A DNA stretch of 64,000 nucleotides from Chloracidobacterium sp. N (GCF_018304765.1 NZ_CP072642.1:417501-481500); one strand, 5' to 3'. Shown: positions 9,992 to 19,843, counted from the first letter of the stretch. Notes: generated by a model from the letters alone, not told the origin. Translations and numbers: made by a program.

Positions 9992-11419
9992 ATGACCAAA
10001 CGCATTCTCTGTTGGTTTCGGCGCGACCTGCGCCTGGACGATAACACGGCTTTGCTGGCGGCTTACGCTGCGGCGGAAGAAGTTGTTCCGGTGTTCATTT
10101 TTGACGACGCCATCCTGTCCCGTCCTGACACTGGCGCCGTGCGCGTGGCGTTTTTGCTGGAAAGCCTCCGCAACCTGGACGAAAACCTGCGCGCGCGCGG
10201 CAGCCGATTGCTTCTCCGCCGTGGCCGGCCGGAGCATGTGCTGGCGCAGCTCGTCACGGAAACGGCCGCCAGCGCCGTTTATTTCAACCGCGATGTGGAA
10301 CCGTTCGCCTTGGTGCGGGATGCCCGTGTGCGGGCGCATCTGGAAGGACGGTGCGCCGTCGAAGGCTTCGACGATGGCGGACTCACCGCACCGGAAGCCG
10401 TCAGAACCAAGGCCGGAACGCCCTACACAGTTTTTACGCCTTACAAACAAGCTGTTCTGGCACAGGCTGTTCCGCGTCCCCGCCCGGCGCCGGCGGCGCT
10501 CAGGACGCCGGCCGATGTGCCGGGCGACCCATGGCCATCGCTGACAGACCTCGGTTTTACCACTTCGGTCAGTTTGCCGCCGGGTGGAGAAACCCCGGCT
10601 CAGGCACGGTTGCACGACTTCATACAAAACGGACTGGCTCGCTATGCCACCGAACGCGATGTTCTTTCCGCTGAGGGCACATCCCGGCTGTCGCCCTATC
10701 TGCGGTTTGGCTGTCTGTCACCACGCCGCGCCTACTGGGCGGCGCGGGAAGCTGTCCCGGAAGGCTCGCCCGGCGTGGAAAGCTGGATTGCCGAACTCAT
10801 CTGGCGCGACTTTTACCGCCAGATTCTGTTCCATTTCCCCCATGTCGAAAGCGGCGCATTCCGGCGCGCCTACGATGACCTGGCCTGGGAAAACAATGCG
10901 TCCTGGTTTGACCTCTGGTGTCAGGGAAAGACCGGTTTTCCAATCGTGGATGCCGCCATGCGCCAACTGCTCACGACCGGCTGGATGCACAATCGGGCGC
11001 GCATGATTGTGGCGTCCTTTCTGACCAAAGACCTGCTCATTGACTGGCGATGGGGCGAGCGGCACTTTATGAAACATCTCGTGGATGGCGATCTGGCGGC
11101 CAACAACGGCGGCTGGCAGTGGGCGGCTTCGACGGGCACCGATGCCCAGCCGTACTTCCGCATTTTCAATCCAACCGCCCAGGGGAAGAAATTTGACCCA
11201 ACCGGGAGTTACGTCCGACGTTATGTACCGGAACTGCGCGCCGTGCCGGACCGCTGGATTCACGAGCCAGCCCAGATGCCTGTGGAGGTGCAGCGGGCTT
11301 TTCGCTGTGTCATCGGCGTGGACTACCCGGCGCCGCTGGTTGACCACGGCCGCCAGCGTGTCAAGGCACTGACCATGTTCGGACGCTTCGCCAGCCCGGA
11401 AAAAAGGCCGGGCAGGTGA
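9992..11419 (+). CDS. phrB: Deoxyribodipyrimidine photolyase (class I, cryptochrome/photolyase family)
   Basis: The 475-residue flavoprotein repairs UV-induced pyrimidine dimers using blue light. The N-terminal domain begins with CWFRRDLRLDDNTAL. The FAD domain shows SRLSPYLRFGCLSPR, ELIWRDFYRQIL, TGWMHNRARMIVASF, WRWGERHFMKHLVDGD and NNGGWQWAASTGTDAQPYFR, all hallmark segments with the Trp residues for electron transfer. Length is normal. The ATG at 9992 starts directly at the conserved N terminus. The last bases overlap the terminator of the convergent TonB receptor gene. Confidence 0.97.
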   Translation: MTKRILCWFRRDLRLDDNTALLAAYAAAEEVVPVFIFDDAILSRPDTGAVRVAFLLESLRNLDENLRARGSRLLLRRGRPEHVLAQLVTETAASAVYFNRDVEPFALVRDARVRAHLEGRCAVEGFDDGGLTAPEAVRTKAGTPYTVFTPYKQAVLAQAVPRPRPAPAALRTPADVPGDPWPSLTDLGFTTSVSLPPGGETPAQARLHDFIQNGLARYATERDVLSAEGTSRLSPYLRFGCLSPRRAYWAAREAVPEGSPGVESWIAELIWRDFYRQILFHFPHVESGAFRRAYDDLAWENNASWFDLWCQGKTGFPIVDAAMRQLLTTGWMHNRARMIVASFLTKDLLIDWRWGERHFMKHLVDGDLAANNGGWQWAASTGTDAQPYFRIFNPTAQGKKFDPTGSYVRRYVPELRAVPDRWIHEPAQMPVEVQRAFRCVIGVDYPAPLVDHGRQRVKALTMFGRFASPEKRPGR

Positions 11420-11446
11420 GGACGTGGGCGGCGACACCTGCCCGGC
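11400..11446 (-). terminator. Rho-independent terminator of the TonB receptor gene
   Basis: A perfect 12-bp inverted repeat (11407-11418 with 11435-11446) is followed on the minus strand by six T residues (11400-11405 on the plus strand are A). It lies 25 bases past the receptor stop and overlaps the 3' end of the photolyase gene. Confidence 0.85.
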
Positions 11447-11470
11447 CGTTCTGCCCGGATTCGGAAAAAC

Positions 11471-13969
11471 CTAGAAGTTCAACCGGAAGCCGGCCTGCAC
11501 CAGCCGTGGTGGCCCGGGCAGGATGCCTCGCACGCGGTCGGCGATGTAGAGCCGATCGGTCAGGTTTTTCGCCGTGATGAAGAAGGTCGTCCGCCACTGC
11601 TCGACGCGGTAGTTGGCCGTGGCATTCCAGATGGTGTAGGCCGGAAGCACGCCAAGCTGCCCGTTGGCAAACACGGATGGGTTCACCGGCGAGGTCGGGC
11701 GCAGGTTGAGGTCATCGCCAAACTGTTCTCCGACGTGGACGGCTTCCATCTGTACGTCAAAGCCTTTGGGATGGGCATACCCGAAAGCGCCGGTGAACAT
11801 GTGGCGGGGCGTGTAGGGAATCCGGTTTCCCGTCACCAGCACGTTCGTAAAGCCCGAAACACCGCTGAAGCGGCGGCCCTCGAAACGGGCATCACCGACG
11901 AAGGTGTAATTGACCCGTGCAAAGACATTGTGCGCCGACTTGAACAGCAGTCCGCTGTCAATCCGGCCAAACAGTTCCAGTCCCTGATGGAGCGTCTTGC
12001 CGCCGTTGGTCAGGGTTGAGCCGACGCCGCCGGCCAGACTGGCCGGCACAATCTGGTTCGAGAAGTCCATGCGGAAGTAGGAAGCGTCGAGGCGGATACC
12101 CTGCACCGGAACGCTGCGGATGCCAACTTCCGTGTTCCAGCTCAGCTCCGGGTCAAGATCAACGACGCCGCCCGTGTTGGAGATGATGTCTTCCGTGCGC
12201 GGCGGGGCAAATCCCCGGTGAATGCCGGCAAAAATGGTCGCCCGCTGCTGGATGTTGTACGAGGCGCCAATGCCCGGCACCACCTGCGTCAGGACGACTT
12301 CACCCCGTGCGCCCAGCCCGTTGTTGGCCAGACGGTTGGCCCGCACAAAGGAAACCCGCTCCACCCGCACACCGGGCGTCACGGTCAGGTTGCCGAAGAT
12401 GAAGCGATTCTGGATGTAGCCGGAAAAGGCATCGTTGCCGCGAAAGTTGTTTTCGACCGTGACGCCGGTACGCGCCGTTGGCGTCGAGCCGTTGATTTGC
12501 CGCCGCTCCTGGTTCTCGCGGTGATAGCGAAAGCCGGTGTCCAGCTCATTGCGCAGCCGCCCGAATCCAAAGCTGGCGCGCACCTGTGGCGTGACGCCGA
12601 AGGTGTAGTAGCTACGTACCCGCCCTTCGTTGCCGCACGTCGTAAAGAGATCGATCATGCCACGACAGCCGCCAACGCCGATGCGATTGGGGCGCTGGGC
12701 CGAGTTGCTCGACTGCCGCCACCAGGCCCGGTCGAACGTCGAGCCGTAGATGCTCGTCGTCAGCAGGATGTTCTGGTTGACGACAAAGCTGTGCACGGCG
12801 GCGGCCCCGAACCGTCTGAAATCCGTGGCATCGTTGCGAAACGGATTCTGGCGTGGATTGGCCTGGTATTCGTCAAGGCGCAGTCCCGAATAGGTCAAAC
12901 GCGAGTCTTCATCGTAGTAGTTGGCCTTGAACGTCAAGACCTGCCGCGCGCCGAAGGTGGAAACCGACTTGAAGTTGAAGTCATAGACGCCGCTGCGCGT
13001 GTTGTCCCGCGCCCCTTCACCCTGCTTGCGCATGAAATCAAGAAGAAAGCCCGTGTTTCCGAGTTTCCACCCGTAGGTGATGAGTCCGTTGAAGTAGTCA
13101 CGGTTGCCGCCCACGAGCAGGAGCGACCCACTCGGCGTATCTGGCGGATTAGGTGTGATGTAGTTGATGACGCCGCCAACCGTAACCGGGCCGTAGAGAA
13201 TCTGTCCCGATCCTTTGACCACTTCAATGGTTTCAAAGCGTTCGATGGGTGGATGGTAGTAGGAGGCGTTGTCGCCATAGGGCGCAAAGGCCAGCGGCAG
13301 CCCGTCTTCAAGCAGCAGTACCTTCGTCGAGCGCGTCGGATTGAGTCCACGGATGCCGATGTTGGGGCGGAGGCCGAAGCCTTCCTCGTCCCGGACGTGG
13401 ATGCCGGGCAGCTTGCGCAGCGCCTCGTTGGCGTTGAAGACCCGGCTGAGCTGCAAGGTGCGCTCGTCGAGAATATCCACCGTGCCGGGGATACGGTTGA
13501 GGGATTCGCTCGTCCCGACGATGCTGTTGATGCTGACGATGATGTTTTCCGCCAGCGGCGAAATATCAAGCGAAACGGTGACGGAAGTGACTTCGCTTCC
13601 GCTGACTTTGACGATTTTCGTACCTGCCTGGTACTGCTCGCCTGTGACGGTGATTTCGTAGTCACCGGGCGTCAACTGGTCAAACCGGAATTCGCCGTTG
13701 GCATCGGTTTGAGCCGTCTGGACGGTGCCGGCGGTCAGCCCCCGCAGCCGCACGGTAGCGCCTGCCACAGGCGCATCGGCTACTGTCACGGCGCGCCCGG
13801 CAATGGCCGGCTGCGTCGTTGTCGAGGTTGTCGGGGGCGTTTGAGCCGCCGTGAAGCCGATGGAAGTCAGGATGATTGAACTGATCAGGGAAAGCTGGAG
13901 CAGGAAGTACCAGTGGACGCCCGACTGCCAGGGGCGTGCCGGCCGGATACATAGGGCAAGGTGGTTCAT
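11471..13969 (-). CDS. TonB-dependent outer-membrane receptor with N-terminal carboxypeptidase-regulatory domain
   Basis: The 832-residue protein has a signal peptide (hydrophobic core near residues 22-40, ending near AAQT), a carboxypeptidase-regulatory-like beta domain (about 45-140), a plug domain (LRKLPGIHVRDEEG, NIGIRGLNP, GQILYGPVTVGGVINYI) and a beta barrel ending in Phe. The architecture resembles ferric citrate or siderophore receptors of the FecA type. The ATG at 13969 follows GAGGA. A Fur box sits in its promoter, so iron-repressed siderophore or ferric-chelate uptake is the likely role. A Cys pair lies in an extracellular loop (GGCRGM, TTCGNE). Confidence 0.9.
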   Translation of the reverse strand: MNHLALCIRPARPWQSGVHWYFLLQLSLISSIILTSIGFTAAQTPPTTSTTTQPAIAGRAVTVADAPVAGATVRLRGLTAGTVQTAQTDANGEFRFDQLTPGDYEITVTGEQYQAGTKIVKVSGSEVTSVTVSLDISPLAENIIVSINSIVGTSESLNRIPGTVDILDERTLQLSRVFNANEALRKLPGIHVRDEEGFGLRPNIGIRGLNPTRSTKVLLLEDGLPLAFAPYGDNASYYHPPIERFETIEVVKGSGQILYGPVTVGGVINYITPNPPDTPSGSLLLVGGNRDYFNGLITYGWKLGNTGFLLDFMRKQGEGARDNTRSGVYDFNFKSVSTFGARQVLTFKANYYDEDSRLTYSGLRLDEYQANPRQNPFRNDATDFRRFGAAAVHSFVVNQNILLTTSIYGSTFDRAWWRQSSNSAQRPNRIGVGGCRGMIDLFTTCGNEGRVRSYYTFGVTPQVRASFGFGRLRNELDTGFRYHRENQERRQINGSTPTARTGVTVENNFRGNDAFSGYIQNRFIFGNLTVTPGVRVERVSFVRANRLANNGLGARGEVVLTQVVPGIGASYNIQQRATIFAGIHRGFAPPRTEDIISNTGGVVDLDPELSWNTEVGIRSVPVQGIRLDASYFRMDFSNQIVPASLAGGVGSTLTNGGKTLHQGLELFGRIDSGLLFKSAHNVFARVNYTFVGDARFEGRRFSGVSGFTNVLVTGNRIPYTPRHMFTGAFGYAHPKGFDVQMEAVHVGEQFGDDLNLRPTSPVNPSVFANGQLGVLPAYTIWNATANYRVEQWRTTFFITAKNLTDRLYIADRVRGILPGPPRLVQAGFRLNF

Positions 13970-14044
13970 TGTGCCATTCCTCAAACATTGGTTGTGCTGC
14001 TACGCCAAGGGCCGGAGCAGCGTCTGGTCCTTATGGGGTGCTCC

Positions 14045-14073
14045 AATGTAGATAAAATGATAATCATTTTCAA
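14045..14073 (-). promoter_or_regulatory. Fur-regulated promoter of the TonB receptor gene
   Basis: On the minus strand TTGAAA (14068-14073) and TACATT (14045-14050) are separated by exactly 17 bases. The spacer and the -35 edge hold the palindrome AAATGATAATCATTT (14055-14069 on the plus strand), which matches the Fur box core GATAATGATAATCATTATC. Binding of Fur-Fe would occlude RNA polymerase. A Fur-family gene is at 38306-38866. Confidence 0.85.
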
Positions 14074-14138
14074 TAAAAAAGAAGCCAACACCGGGACGTG
14101 CCTGTTGCCGGTGCCTGGCGGACAGGAGTGGGTCCAGA

Positions 14139-14699
14139 TCAGACGCGCATGAGTTCTTCTTCCTTGGCTTTGGCCAGGTCGTTGAGCTTGTGTGTGAAAG
14201 CGTCAGTCTGTTTCTGGATTTGTTCCAGGGCGACCTTATGCTCGTCTTCCGAGATGAGTTTTTCCTTGAGCAGTTTTTTGACCTCTTCGTTGGCATCCCG
14301 GCGGATGTTGCGCAATCCCGTGCGGTGCTCTTCGGCTGTGTCACGGACGGTGCGTGCCAACTGTTTCCGGCGTTCTTCCGTCAGCGGTGGAATCGGGAGG
14401 CGGATGATCTTGCCGTCGTTGGAGGGCGTGATGCCAAGGTCAGATGACTGAATGGCGCGCTCGATAGCGCCCAGCAGGGAGGTGTCCCATGGCTGGACGG
14501 TGATGAGGGCCGCTTCCGGGGCGCTGATGTTGGCAAGCTGGTTGAGCGGCATCACCGTGCCGTATGACTCCACCTGGATGCCATCCAGCAGGTTCACCGA
14601 GGCGCGTCCGGTCCGAATGGCGCTGAACCGCCGGCGGGCGTCTTCGAGGGTGGTTTCCATGCGCGCTGTCGCTTCTTTGACGATGTCCTGAATGGTCAT
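14139..14699 (-). CDS. frr: Ribosome recycling factor
   Basis: RRF, with EF-G, splits post-termination ribosomes. The 186-residue protein has the standard length and motifs: an N-terminal helix (MTIQDIVKEATARM), FSAIRTGRASVNLLDGI, YGTVMPLNQLANIS, PWD and IPPLTEERRKQLARTV, then the long C-terminal coiled-coil helices. It is the last gene of the rpsB-tsf-pyrH-frr cluster, an arrangement conserved across bacteria. Confidence 0.97.
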   Translation of the reverse strand: MTIQDIVKEATARMETTLEDARRRFSAIRTGRASVNLLDGIQVESYGTVMPLNQLANISAPEAALITVQPWDTSLLGAIERAIQSSDLGITPSNDGKIIRLPIPPLTEERRKQLARTVRDTAEEHRTGLRNIRRDANEEVKKLLKEKLISEDEHKVALEQIQKQTDAFTHKLNDLAKAKEEELMRV

Positions 14700-14827
14700 G
14701 CGGATTCCTCATTCCAAATGTTGTTTACGGATGCCTGTTTTCCGTGCCTGCTTCCATAGTGCCGGTTGCGAGCGCCCGGTCCGTCAAGGCTGCCGTCACA
14801 AACTGGGGACGCCTGCCGGATGAGCGC

Positions 14828-15613
14828 CTATGATGCACAGGCAACCGCCGTCGGCGGCGCGGCACTGACCAGTGTCCCGATGGATTCGCCGGTGACGACG
14901 CGGTAGATGTTGCCCTTGGTCAGCAGGTCGAAAACGATGATGGGCAGGTGGTTGTCCTTGCACAGGGCAATGGCTGAAGCGTCCATGACGTTGAGGCTCT
15001 GTTCCAGTACCTGCTGGTACGTCACATGGCTGTACCGGCGCGCCGAGGCATCCTTCGTCGGGTCGGCCGTATAGACGCCATCCACTTTGGTGGCTTTCAG
15101 GAGGACTTCAGCCTTGATTTCACAGGCGCGGAGCGCCGCTGTGCTGTCTGTGGTGAAAAAGGGACTGCCGGTGCCGGCGGCAAAAATGACGACCCGCCCC
15201 TTTTCGAGGTGGCGCACGGCGCGGCGTGGGATGAACGGTTCCGCCACCTGCCGCATTTCGATGGCCGACACGACACGAGTCGCCACGCCGAGCTGTTCGA
15301 TGGCATTTTGCAGCGCCAGACTGTTGATGACCGTGGCGAGCATCCCCATGTAATCCGCCGAAGCGCGGTCCATCCCGGCGGCGCTGGCTTCAGCGCCCCG
15401 CACGATGTTGCCACCTCCAACCACCAGCGCCAGTTCAACGCCGAGCTGGTGAACATCCCGCACCTGCTCGGCAACTTCCTGAACGGTGACGGGATCAATG
15501 CCAAACCCCCGTTGCCCTTCGAGAAACTCTCCACTCAGTTTGAGCAGAACCCGTTTGTAAGCTGGCGCCGGTGTCAGTGGGGAGGGCAAGGATGAGGCTG
15601 GCGTGGCGTTCAT
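14828..15613 (-). CDS. pyrH: Uridylate kinase (UMP kinase)
   Basis: PyrH phosphorylates UMP to UDP using ATP. The protein of 261 residues carries an amino-acid-kinase fold with [59 protein letters not shown] and [13 protein letters not shown]. The ATG at 15613 is preferred: GGAG is placed a few bases upstream and the family homology begins about 18 residues later. A far upstream start at 15754 would run through the tsf terminator hairpin. It sits between tsf and frr as usual. Confidence 0.95.
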   Translation of the reverse strand: MNATPASSLPSPLTPAPAYKRVLLKLSGEFLEGQRGFGIDPVTVQEVAEQVRDVHQLGVELALVVGGGNIVRGAEASAAGMDRASADYMGMLATVINSLALQNAIEQLGVATRVVSAIEMRQVAEPFIPRRAVRHLEKGRVVIFAAGTGSPFFTTDSTAALRACEIKAEVLLKATKVDGVYTADPTKDASARRYSHVTYQQVLEQSLNVMDASAIALCKDNHLPIIVFDLLTKGNIYRVVTGESIGTLVSAAPPTAVACAS

Positions 15614-15714
15614 ACTGGCTCCGAAAGGCGACTCCATCGGAGTCGGCGGAAGTACCCGGCCGCAGGCATCCGGCGGCGCAGACGGGAGCTGCCTGGCGGG
15701 AATACCAGGCGCGC

Positions 15715-15745
15715 AAGAAAAACGCCCCATCCGGGATGGGGCGTT
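15715..15745 (-). terminator. Rho-independent terminator after tsf
   Basis: A perfect 12-bp stem with a single-base loop (15721-15745) is followed on the minus strand by TTTTTCTT (15715-15722). It lies six bases past the tsf stop, so part of the rpsB-tsf message ends before pyrH. Confidence 0.88.
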
Positions 15746-15750
15746 GGGGG

Positions 15751-16419
15751 TCATTGTTTGGCCGTCATTGCGGCCACTTCGCTGGCGAAGTCATCGGATT
15801 TCTTTTCGATACCTTCACCCATCTTGAAGCGCACGAAGCGGCGAATGCGGATGTTTTCACCCGTTTTGGCAATGAGCTGCTTGACCAGCTCCGCAACGGT
15901 AACGCCCTGATCCTTGACGAAGGGCTGTTCGAGAAGGCAGGTCTCCGCGCGAAACTTTCCAAGCCGGCTTTCAATGATGTTTTCGATAATATGGGCTGGC
16001 TTGTTGGCCGTCTTGGGATCGGCAGCGACCTGCGCCCGCGCAATTTCGCGCTCTTTTTCGAGCACTTCCGCCGGGATTTCCTCGGCTGAAACATACTCGG
16101 CGTTGAGCGCGCAGATTTGCAGGGCGATGTCGCGCACGAACTCCCGGAAGTCCTCGCTGCGGGCCACGAAATCCGTTTCGCAGTTGACTTCAACCAGAAC
16201 GCCGATGCGCCCGCCGGTGTGAATATAGGCTTCAACCAAACCTTCAGCCGCTACCCGTGATTCCTTCTTGCCCGCAATGTGCTTGTTGCGTTCACGCAGA
16301 ATGGTAATGGCTTTTTCTTCATTGCCCTGGGCTTCTTCCAGGGCTTTCTTGCATTCCATCATGCCGGCTCCGGTTTTTTCCCGGAGAGCTTTGACTGCTG
16401 CTGCGCTTACATCTGCCAT
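15751..16419 (-). CDS. tsf: Elongation factor Ts
   Basis: EF-Ts is the guanine nucleotide exchange factor for EF-Tu. The 222-residue protein starts with an N-terminal UBA-like helix set ([19 protein letters not shown]) and has the signature [16 protein letters not shown]. The length is that of the short EF-Ts type with a reduced core, as also seen in cyanobacteria and others. It is 70 bases downstream of rpsB and is followed by a strong terminator. Confidence 0.96.
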   Translation of the reverse strand: MADVSAAAVKALREKTGAGMMECKKALEEAQGNEEKAITILRERNKHIAGKKESRVAAEGLVEAYIHTGGRIGVLVEVNCETDFVARSEDFREFVRDIALQICALNAEYVSAEEIPAEVLEKEREIARAQVAADPKTANKPAHIIENIIESRLGKFRAETCLLEQPFVKDQGVTVAELVKQLIAKTGENIRIRRFVRFKMGEGIEKKSDDFASEVAAMTAKQ

Positions 16420-16489
16420 GAATGCTTCCCCTCAACGGAAATATCGGTGGCAACCATCAGCCGGATCATCGGTTGCCCACCGGATGACC

Positions 16490-17293
16490 TCAGGCTGGTA
16501 CGGCTTCCGCCGCAGACACAACCGGGGTGGACGTGGTGGGGGGCGTCGCCCCGGCGGGGGCATCGGCGCCGCTCATCTCGGACTTGCCGCCGTCTCCCTT
16601 TTCGATCCCCATCGTGCGGCCTTCGATGACCGCATCGGCAATCTTGGCGCTGATGAGACGCACCGAGCGCAAAGCATCGTCGTTGCCCGGGATGACATAG
16701 TCAACCCCAAGCGGGGAACAGTTTGTATCCACGAGAGCGACGACTGGAATTCCTAAGCGGTTGGCCTCAGCAATGGCAATTTCCTCTTTCTTGGTATCAA
16801 TGACGAAGAGTGCCTGGGGGAGGCGGTTCATCGTGCGGATACCCGAAAAGTTCCGTTCGAGCTTGGCAAACTCTTTCTCGACGCGCAGGATTTCCTTCTT
16901 CGTCAGGGATTGGTAGCGCCCGTCCGTACGCATCGCTTCCAGCTCACGCATGCGCTTCATCGAACGCTGGATGGTCTGGAAGTTGGTCAGCAGTCCACCC
17001 AACCACCGCTGGTTGACATACGGCATGCCACACCGGGTGGCTTCCTCCGCGATGGCGTCCTGGGCCTGGCGTTTCGTCCCCACGAAGAGCACCGTCCCGC
17101 CCTCAGCCGCCGTTTGTCCGATGAACCGGACCGCCTCACGCAGCAACCGCTGGGTCTTCTGGAGATCAATGATGTAAATGCCATTGCGTTCACCGAAGAT
17201 GTACTCCTTCATCTTCGGATTCCACCGCCGTACCTGATGCCCGAAGTGAACTCCGGCTTCGAGCAATTCCTTCATAGTGACTGCAACTGCCAC
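16490..17293 (-). CDS. rpsB: 30S ribosomal protein S2
   Basis: The 267-residue protein has the S2 signature regions: [62 protein letters not shown] and [20 protein letters not shown]. The start is a GTG at 17293 preceded by AAGGCGG at good spacing; an ATG six codons later is possible. The C-terminal 30 residues are Pro/Ala/Thr-rich and not conserved. It heads the tsf-pyrH-frr cluster. Confidence 0.97.
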   Translation of the reverse strand: MAVAVTMKELLEAGVHFGHQVRRWNPKMKEYIFGERNGIYIIDLQKTQRLLREAVRFIGQTAAEGGTVLFVGTKRQAQDAIAEEATRCGMPYVNQRWLGGLLTNFQTIQRSMKRMRELEAMRTDGRYQSLTKKEILRVEKEFAKLERNFSGIRTMNRLPQALFVIDTKKEEIAIAEANRLGIPVVALVDTNCSPLGVDYVIPGNDDALRSVRLISAKIADAVIEGRTMGIEKGDGGKSEMSGADAPAGATPPTTSTPVVSAAEAVPA

Positions 17294-17467
17294 TCACGAC
17301 CGCCTTTCTCTACAAGCCTTGGCTTGTGTTGTGGATGGTTTGTGTACTTGCCACGCACGCCCCCGGCGGCAACTGGGTCGCCGGCGGAACACACCCGCTG
17401 CGTGGCAATGAAATACCAGTGTCAGCCGCCCATGACCGACGCTGACCGGCCACAGACTGGCTGTAGC

Positions 17468-17863
17468 TTACCGTTTCGAGAACTGGAAGCGCTTGCGCGC
17501 ACCTTTTTGTCCGTACTTCTTGCGTTCCTTCATGCGGGGATCGCGCGTCAGAAAACCGGCTTTCTTCAGGCGGCGACGCAGTTCGACATTGAAATGGAGC
17601 AGCGCCCGCGCAATCCCGTGCCGGATGGCGCCGGCCTGGCCCGACACGCCACCGCCGGAAACACTGACCAGCACATCGAACTTGCCCAGCGTCTCCGTGA
17701 CCTGAAGCGGCTGGCGGATGATCATCCGCAGCGTCTCATTCGGAAAGTAGCCTTCAAAGGTGCGTTTGTTGACCGTGATGTTGCCGTCGCCCGGACGCAG
17801 ATACACCCGCGCCGTGGCGGTTTTGCGGCGACCTGTCCCATAGTATTGAATGAGCATCCCCAC
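17468..17863 (-). CDS. rpsI: 30S ribosomal protein S9
   Basis: The 131-residue protein shows the S9 pattern: [57 protein letters not shown] and the terminal basic KR that reaches the P-site tRNA. The start at 17863 (MGM) or two codons later (17857) are both plausible. It follows rplM by 120 bases; the two genes are normally co-transcribed and balance each other in the ribosome. Confidence 0.96.
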   Translation of the reverse strand: MGMLIQYYGTGRRKTATARVYLRPGDGNITVNKRTFEGYFPNETLRMIIRQPLQVTETLGKFDVLVSVSGGGVSGQAGAIRHGIARALLHFNVELRRRLKKAGFLTRDPRMKERKKYGQKGARKRFQFSKR

Positions 17864-17983
17864 GCTTGACTTACCTCATCAACTTCAAATCACAACCGTT
17901 GTCTTCATTCCCACTGTTACGCTTTCCCTCTGCGCCCGGACGCCCTTCCGATCACGCCGGAAGCTGCCCCGGGGCCGCGCACC

Positions 17984-18550
17984 TCACAAGGCGCGCAGGG
18001 TGTCGAGCGCCAGCGGCTCCGGGCGCTGTGCCTGGTGTGGATGGTTCGGGCCGGCATAGATGCGGAGCTTTTTGGCCATCTGGCGGCCGAGCTTCGTCTT
18101 CGGCAGCATCCCGACAATGGCATGCTGCAAAATACGGGTCGGAAACCTGGCCAGCAGGTCCTTGGCGGTCATCTCCCGCAATCCGCCGGGGTAGCCGCTG
18201 TGCCGCCGGTAAAGTTTCTGGTTCCACTTGTTGCCCCGGAAGACAACCTTCTCGGCATTGATGACAATCACGCCGTCGCCCATGTCCATGAAGGTCGTGT
18301 ACCGGGGATGGTGCTTGCCCATCAGGATTGGGGCAATCTGCGATGCCAACCGCCCGACGGTCAGCCCCGTGGCATCCACGAGAAACCACTTGCGCGCCGG
18401 TTCGGGCAACGGGCCCTTGGGCACGAAGGTCTGCCCGGTGTACGCCTTTTGTGGACGGCGACGGACGGCCGTTTTCGGCGAGCTGCTCGCCGTGGGGGTG
18501 GACTCAGCGGACGCCGCCGCCTGCGTTGTTTCGGATGTCGGTTCACTCAT
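17984..18550 (-). CDS. rplM: 50S ribosomal protein L13 with an N-terminal extension
   Basis: Residues from about 38 onward are a standard L13, including WFLVDATGLTVGRLAS, GDGVIVINAEKVVFRGNKW and HAIVGMLPKTKLGRQMAKKL. About 40 Ser/Thr/Ala/Pro-rich residues precede this, making the protein 188 residues against the usual 142-150. A start within the extension cannot be excluded, but no Met occurs between residue 1 and the conserved core. The gene lies behind a near-consensus promoter at 18685-18714. Confidence 0.94.
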   Translation of the reverse strand: MSEPTSETTQAAASAESTPTASSSPKTAVRRRPQKAYTGQTFVPKGPLPEPARKWFLVDATGLTVGRLASQIAPILMGKHHPRYTTFMDMGDGVIVINAEKVVFRGNKWNQKLYRRHSGYPGGLREMTAKDLLARFPTRILQHAIVGMLPKTKLGRQMAKKLRIYAGPNHPHQAQRPEPLALDTLRAL

Positions 18551-18678
18551 GACAGCTTGAATGCGCTCCTCACAGCAGCCTCATGCCCTTTGTCATCCAG
18601 CCTGATACGATCCGGGACAATGCGCTGAAACAGCGCACATCACACCCTTGGGATGCTCCACGGCCGGAAGCAAAGCGA
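18551..18678 (-). other. 5' leader of rplM-rpsI with a hairpin
   Basis: About 127 bases separate the predicted transcription start from the rplM ATG. A perfect 7-bp stem with a three-base loop (18621-18637) lies inside. Ribosomal leaders often bind a protein of the operon; the placement fits such a role for L13 or S9, but only the hairpin itself is visible. Confidence 0.35.
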
Positions 18679-18684
18679 ACGACT

Positions 18685-18714
18685 AGACTACGCAACTCCC
18701 GGCTGAGCTGTCAA
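18685..18714 (-). promoter_or_regulatory. Promoter of rplM-rpsI
   Basis: On the minus strand a perfect TTGACA (18709-18714) is followed after 18 bases by TAGTCT (18685-18690). It points toward rplM, which begins about 130 bases downstream. Confidence 0.6.
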
Positions 18715-18799
18715 GGGCAGGCGTTCCCAAGCCACGGGACGGGCCATCCCGGCCGGATGAGGCCACGTCGTTTCAGGAGACGCGCGGGAGAGGCCCGGC

Positions 18800-19843
18800 T
18801 CAGGAAACCTCGCTGCCGACCCGTTTGCGCTTTTCCAGCAGGGACGCCCCAACCCCCAGCGCCAGCAGACCCAGAACAACGCTCAGGCTGACCAGCGGCG
18901 GCAGGTGAAACCAGTCAAAAGCCAGCGCCAGCATCTTGATGCCGATGAACAGCAGGATGACAAATACAGCTTTGTCGAGGTGAACAAGCATGCGCTTGGC
19001 TGCCGCCACCAAAAAATACATCGAGCGCAAACCAAGCACGGCAAAGATATTGCTTGTATAGACCAGGAAGGCATCCTGCGTGACCGCAAAAATCGCCGGT
19101 ACGCTGTCGAAGGCAAACATGATGTCCGAGGCCTCAATCACCACCAGGCACAGAAAGGCCGGAGTCAGCGCATGGTAGTGCCGCCCCTGCCCATCCGTGA
19201 CCCTGGTCAGGAAGCGCCCGCGATCAAGCTGTGTCGCAATCCGGTTGGGAAAAAACTGGCGCAGGAAGCGGACAGCCCAGTGGTTGGTGTAGTCCGTTTC
19301 CTCTTCGGTCGTGTCCTTCCGCCCGGCGCGAAAGAGGGCATACACCGACCACAGAATGACCAGGCCGAAACCAAAAAAGACCACGCGCTGGAGTTCGATA
19401 TGCCAGCCGAAGATGGTCAGTGCCCCCAGCGCCTGCGCACCAAACAGCAGCCCGACGCCCAGTCCGATGAAAATGGCACGGAAAATCAGCGCGCCAATGA
19501 TGCCCCAGTACAGAATCCGGTGGTGCAGATACTCTGGAATGGCGAAGGCGGAAAAAATCGCCAGAAAGACGAAGAGGTTATCTACGGCCAGGGATTTTTC
19601 GAGGGCATAAGCCGTCAGAAACAGGATGGCGTCGTCCGTGCCGCGAATCGAGGCCACATAGCCGGCAAAAGCCAGCGAGACCGCCACCCAGATGCCCGAC
19701 CAGGTGGCTGCCTTGAGCATTGAAACCGGCCGGTCCGTTTTGCCGGAAGCCAGATCAACCCAGAGAAAGCCGATAACAAGCGTAATGAAAACAACAAAAT
19801 GAACCGGATGGGTGGTGGCCGCCGACGCCAGGTGGGGCTGCAT
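18800..19843 (-). CDS. TerC/Alx family integral membrane protein
   Basis: The 347-residue protein has about nine hydrophobic segments and TerC hallmarks: FLTAYALEKSLAVDNLFVF near residue 75 and VVIEASDIMFAFDSVPAIF near residue 230, where acidic residues lie in membrane helices. Family members are linked to manganese export or tellurite resistance. It is 16 bases after yajC and ends a four-gene run (SDR, tgt, yajC, terC). No manganese riboswitch of the yybP-ykoY kind fits in the short gap. Confidence 0.92.
   Translation of the reverse strand: MQPHLASAATTHPVHFVVFITLVIGFLWVDLASGKTDRPVSMLKAATWSGIWVAVSLAFAGYVASIRGTDDAILFLTAYALEKSLAVDNLFVFLAIFSAFAIPEYLHHRILYWGIIGALIFRAIFIGLGVGLLFGAQALGALTIFGWHIELQRVVFFGFGLVILWSVYALFRAGRKDTTEEETDYTNHWAVRFLRQFFPNRIATQLDRGRFLTRVTDGQGRHYHALTPAFLCLVVIEASDIMFAFDSVPAIFAVTQDAFLVYTSNIFAVLGLRSMYFLVAAAKRMLVHLDKAVFVILLFIGIKMLALAFDWFHLPPLVSLSVVLGLLALGVGASLLEKRKRVGSEVS

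Noticed and set aside
12218-13879. Plus-strand frame of 553 codons inside the TonB receptor gene
   Set aside because: The minus strand encodes a complete receptor with signal peptide, plug, barrel, Fur-box promoter and terminator, so the plus-strand frame is a shadow.
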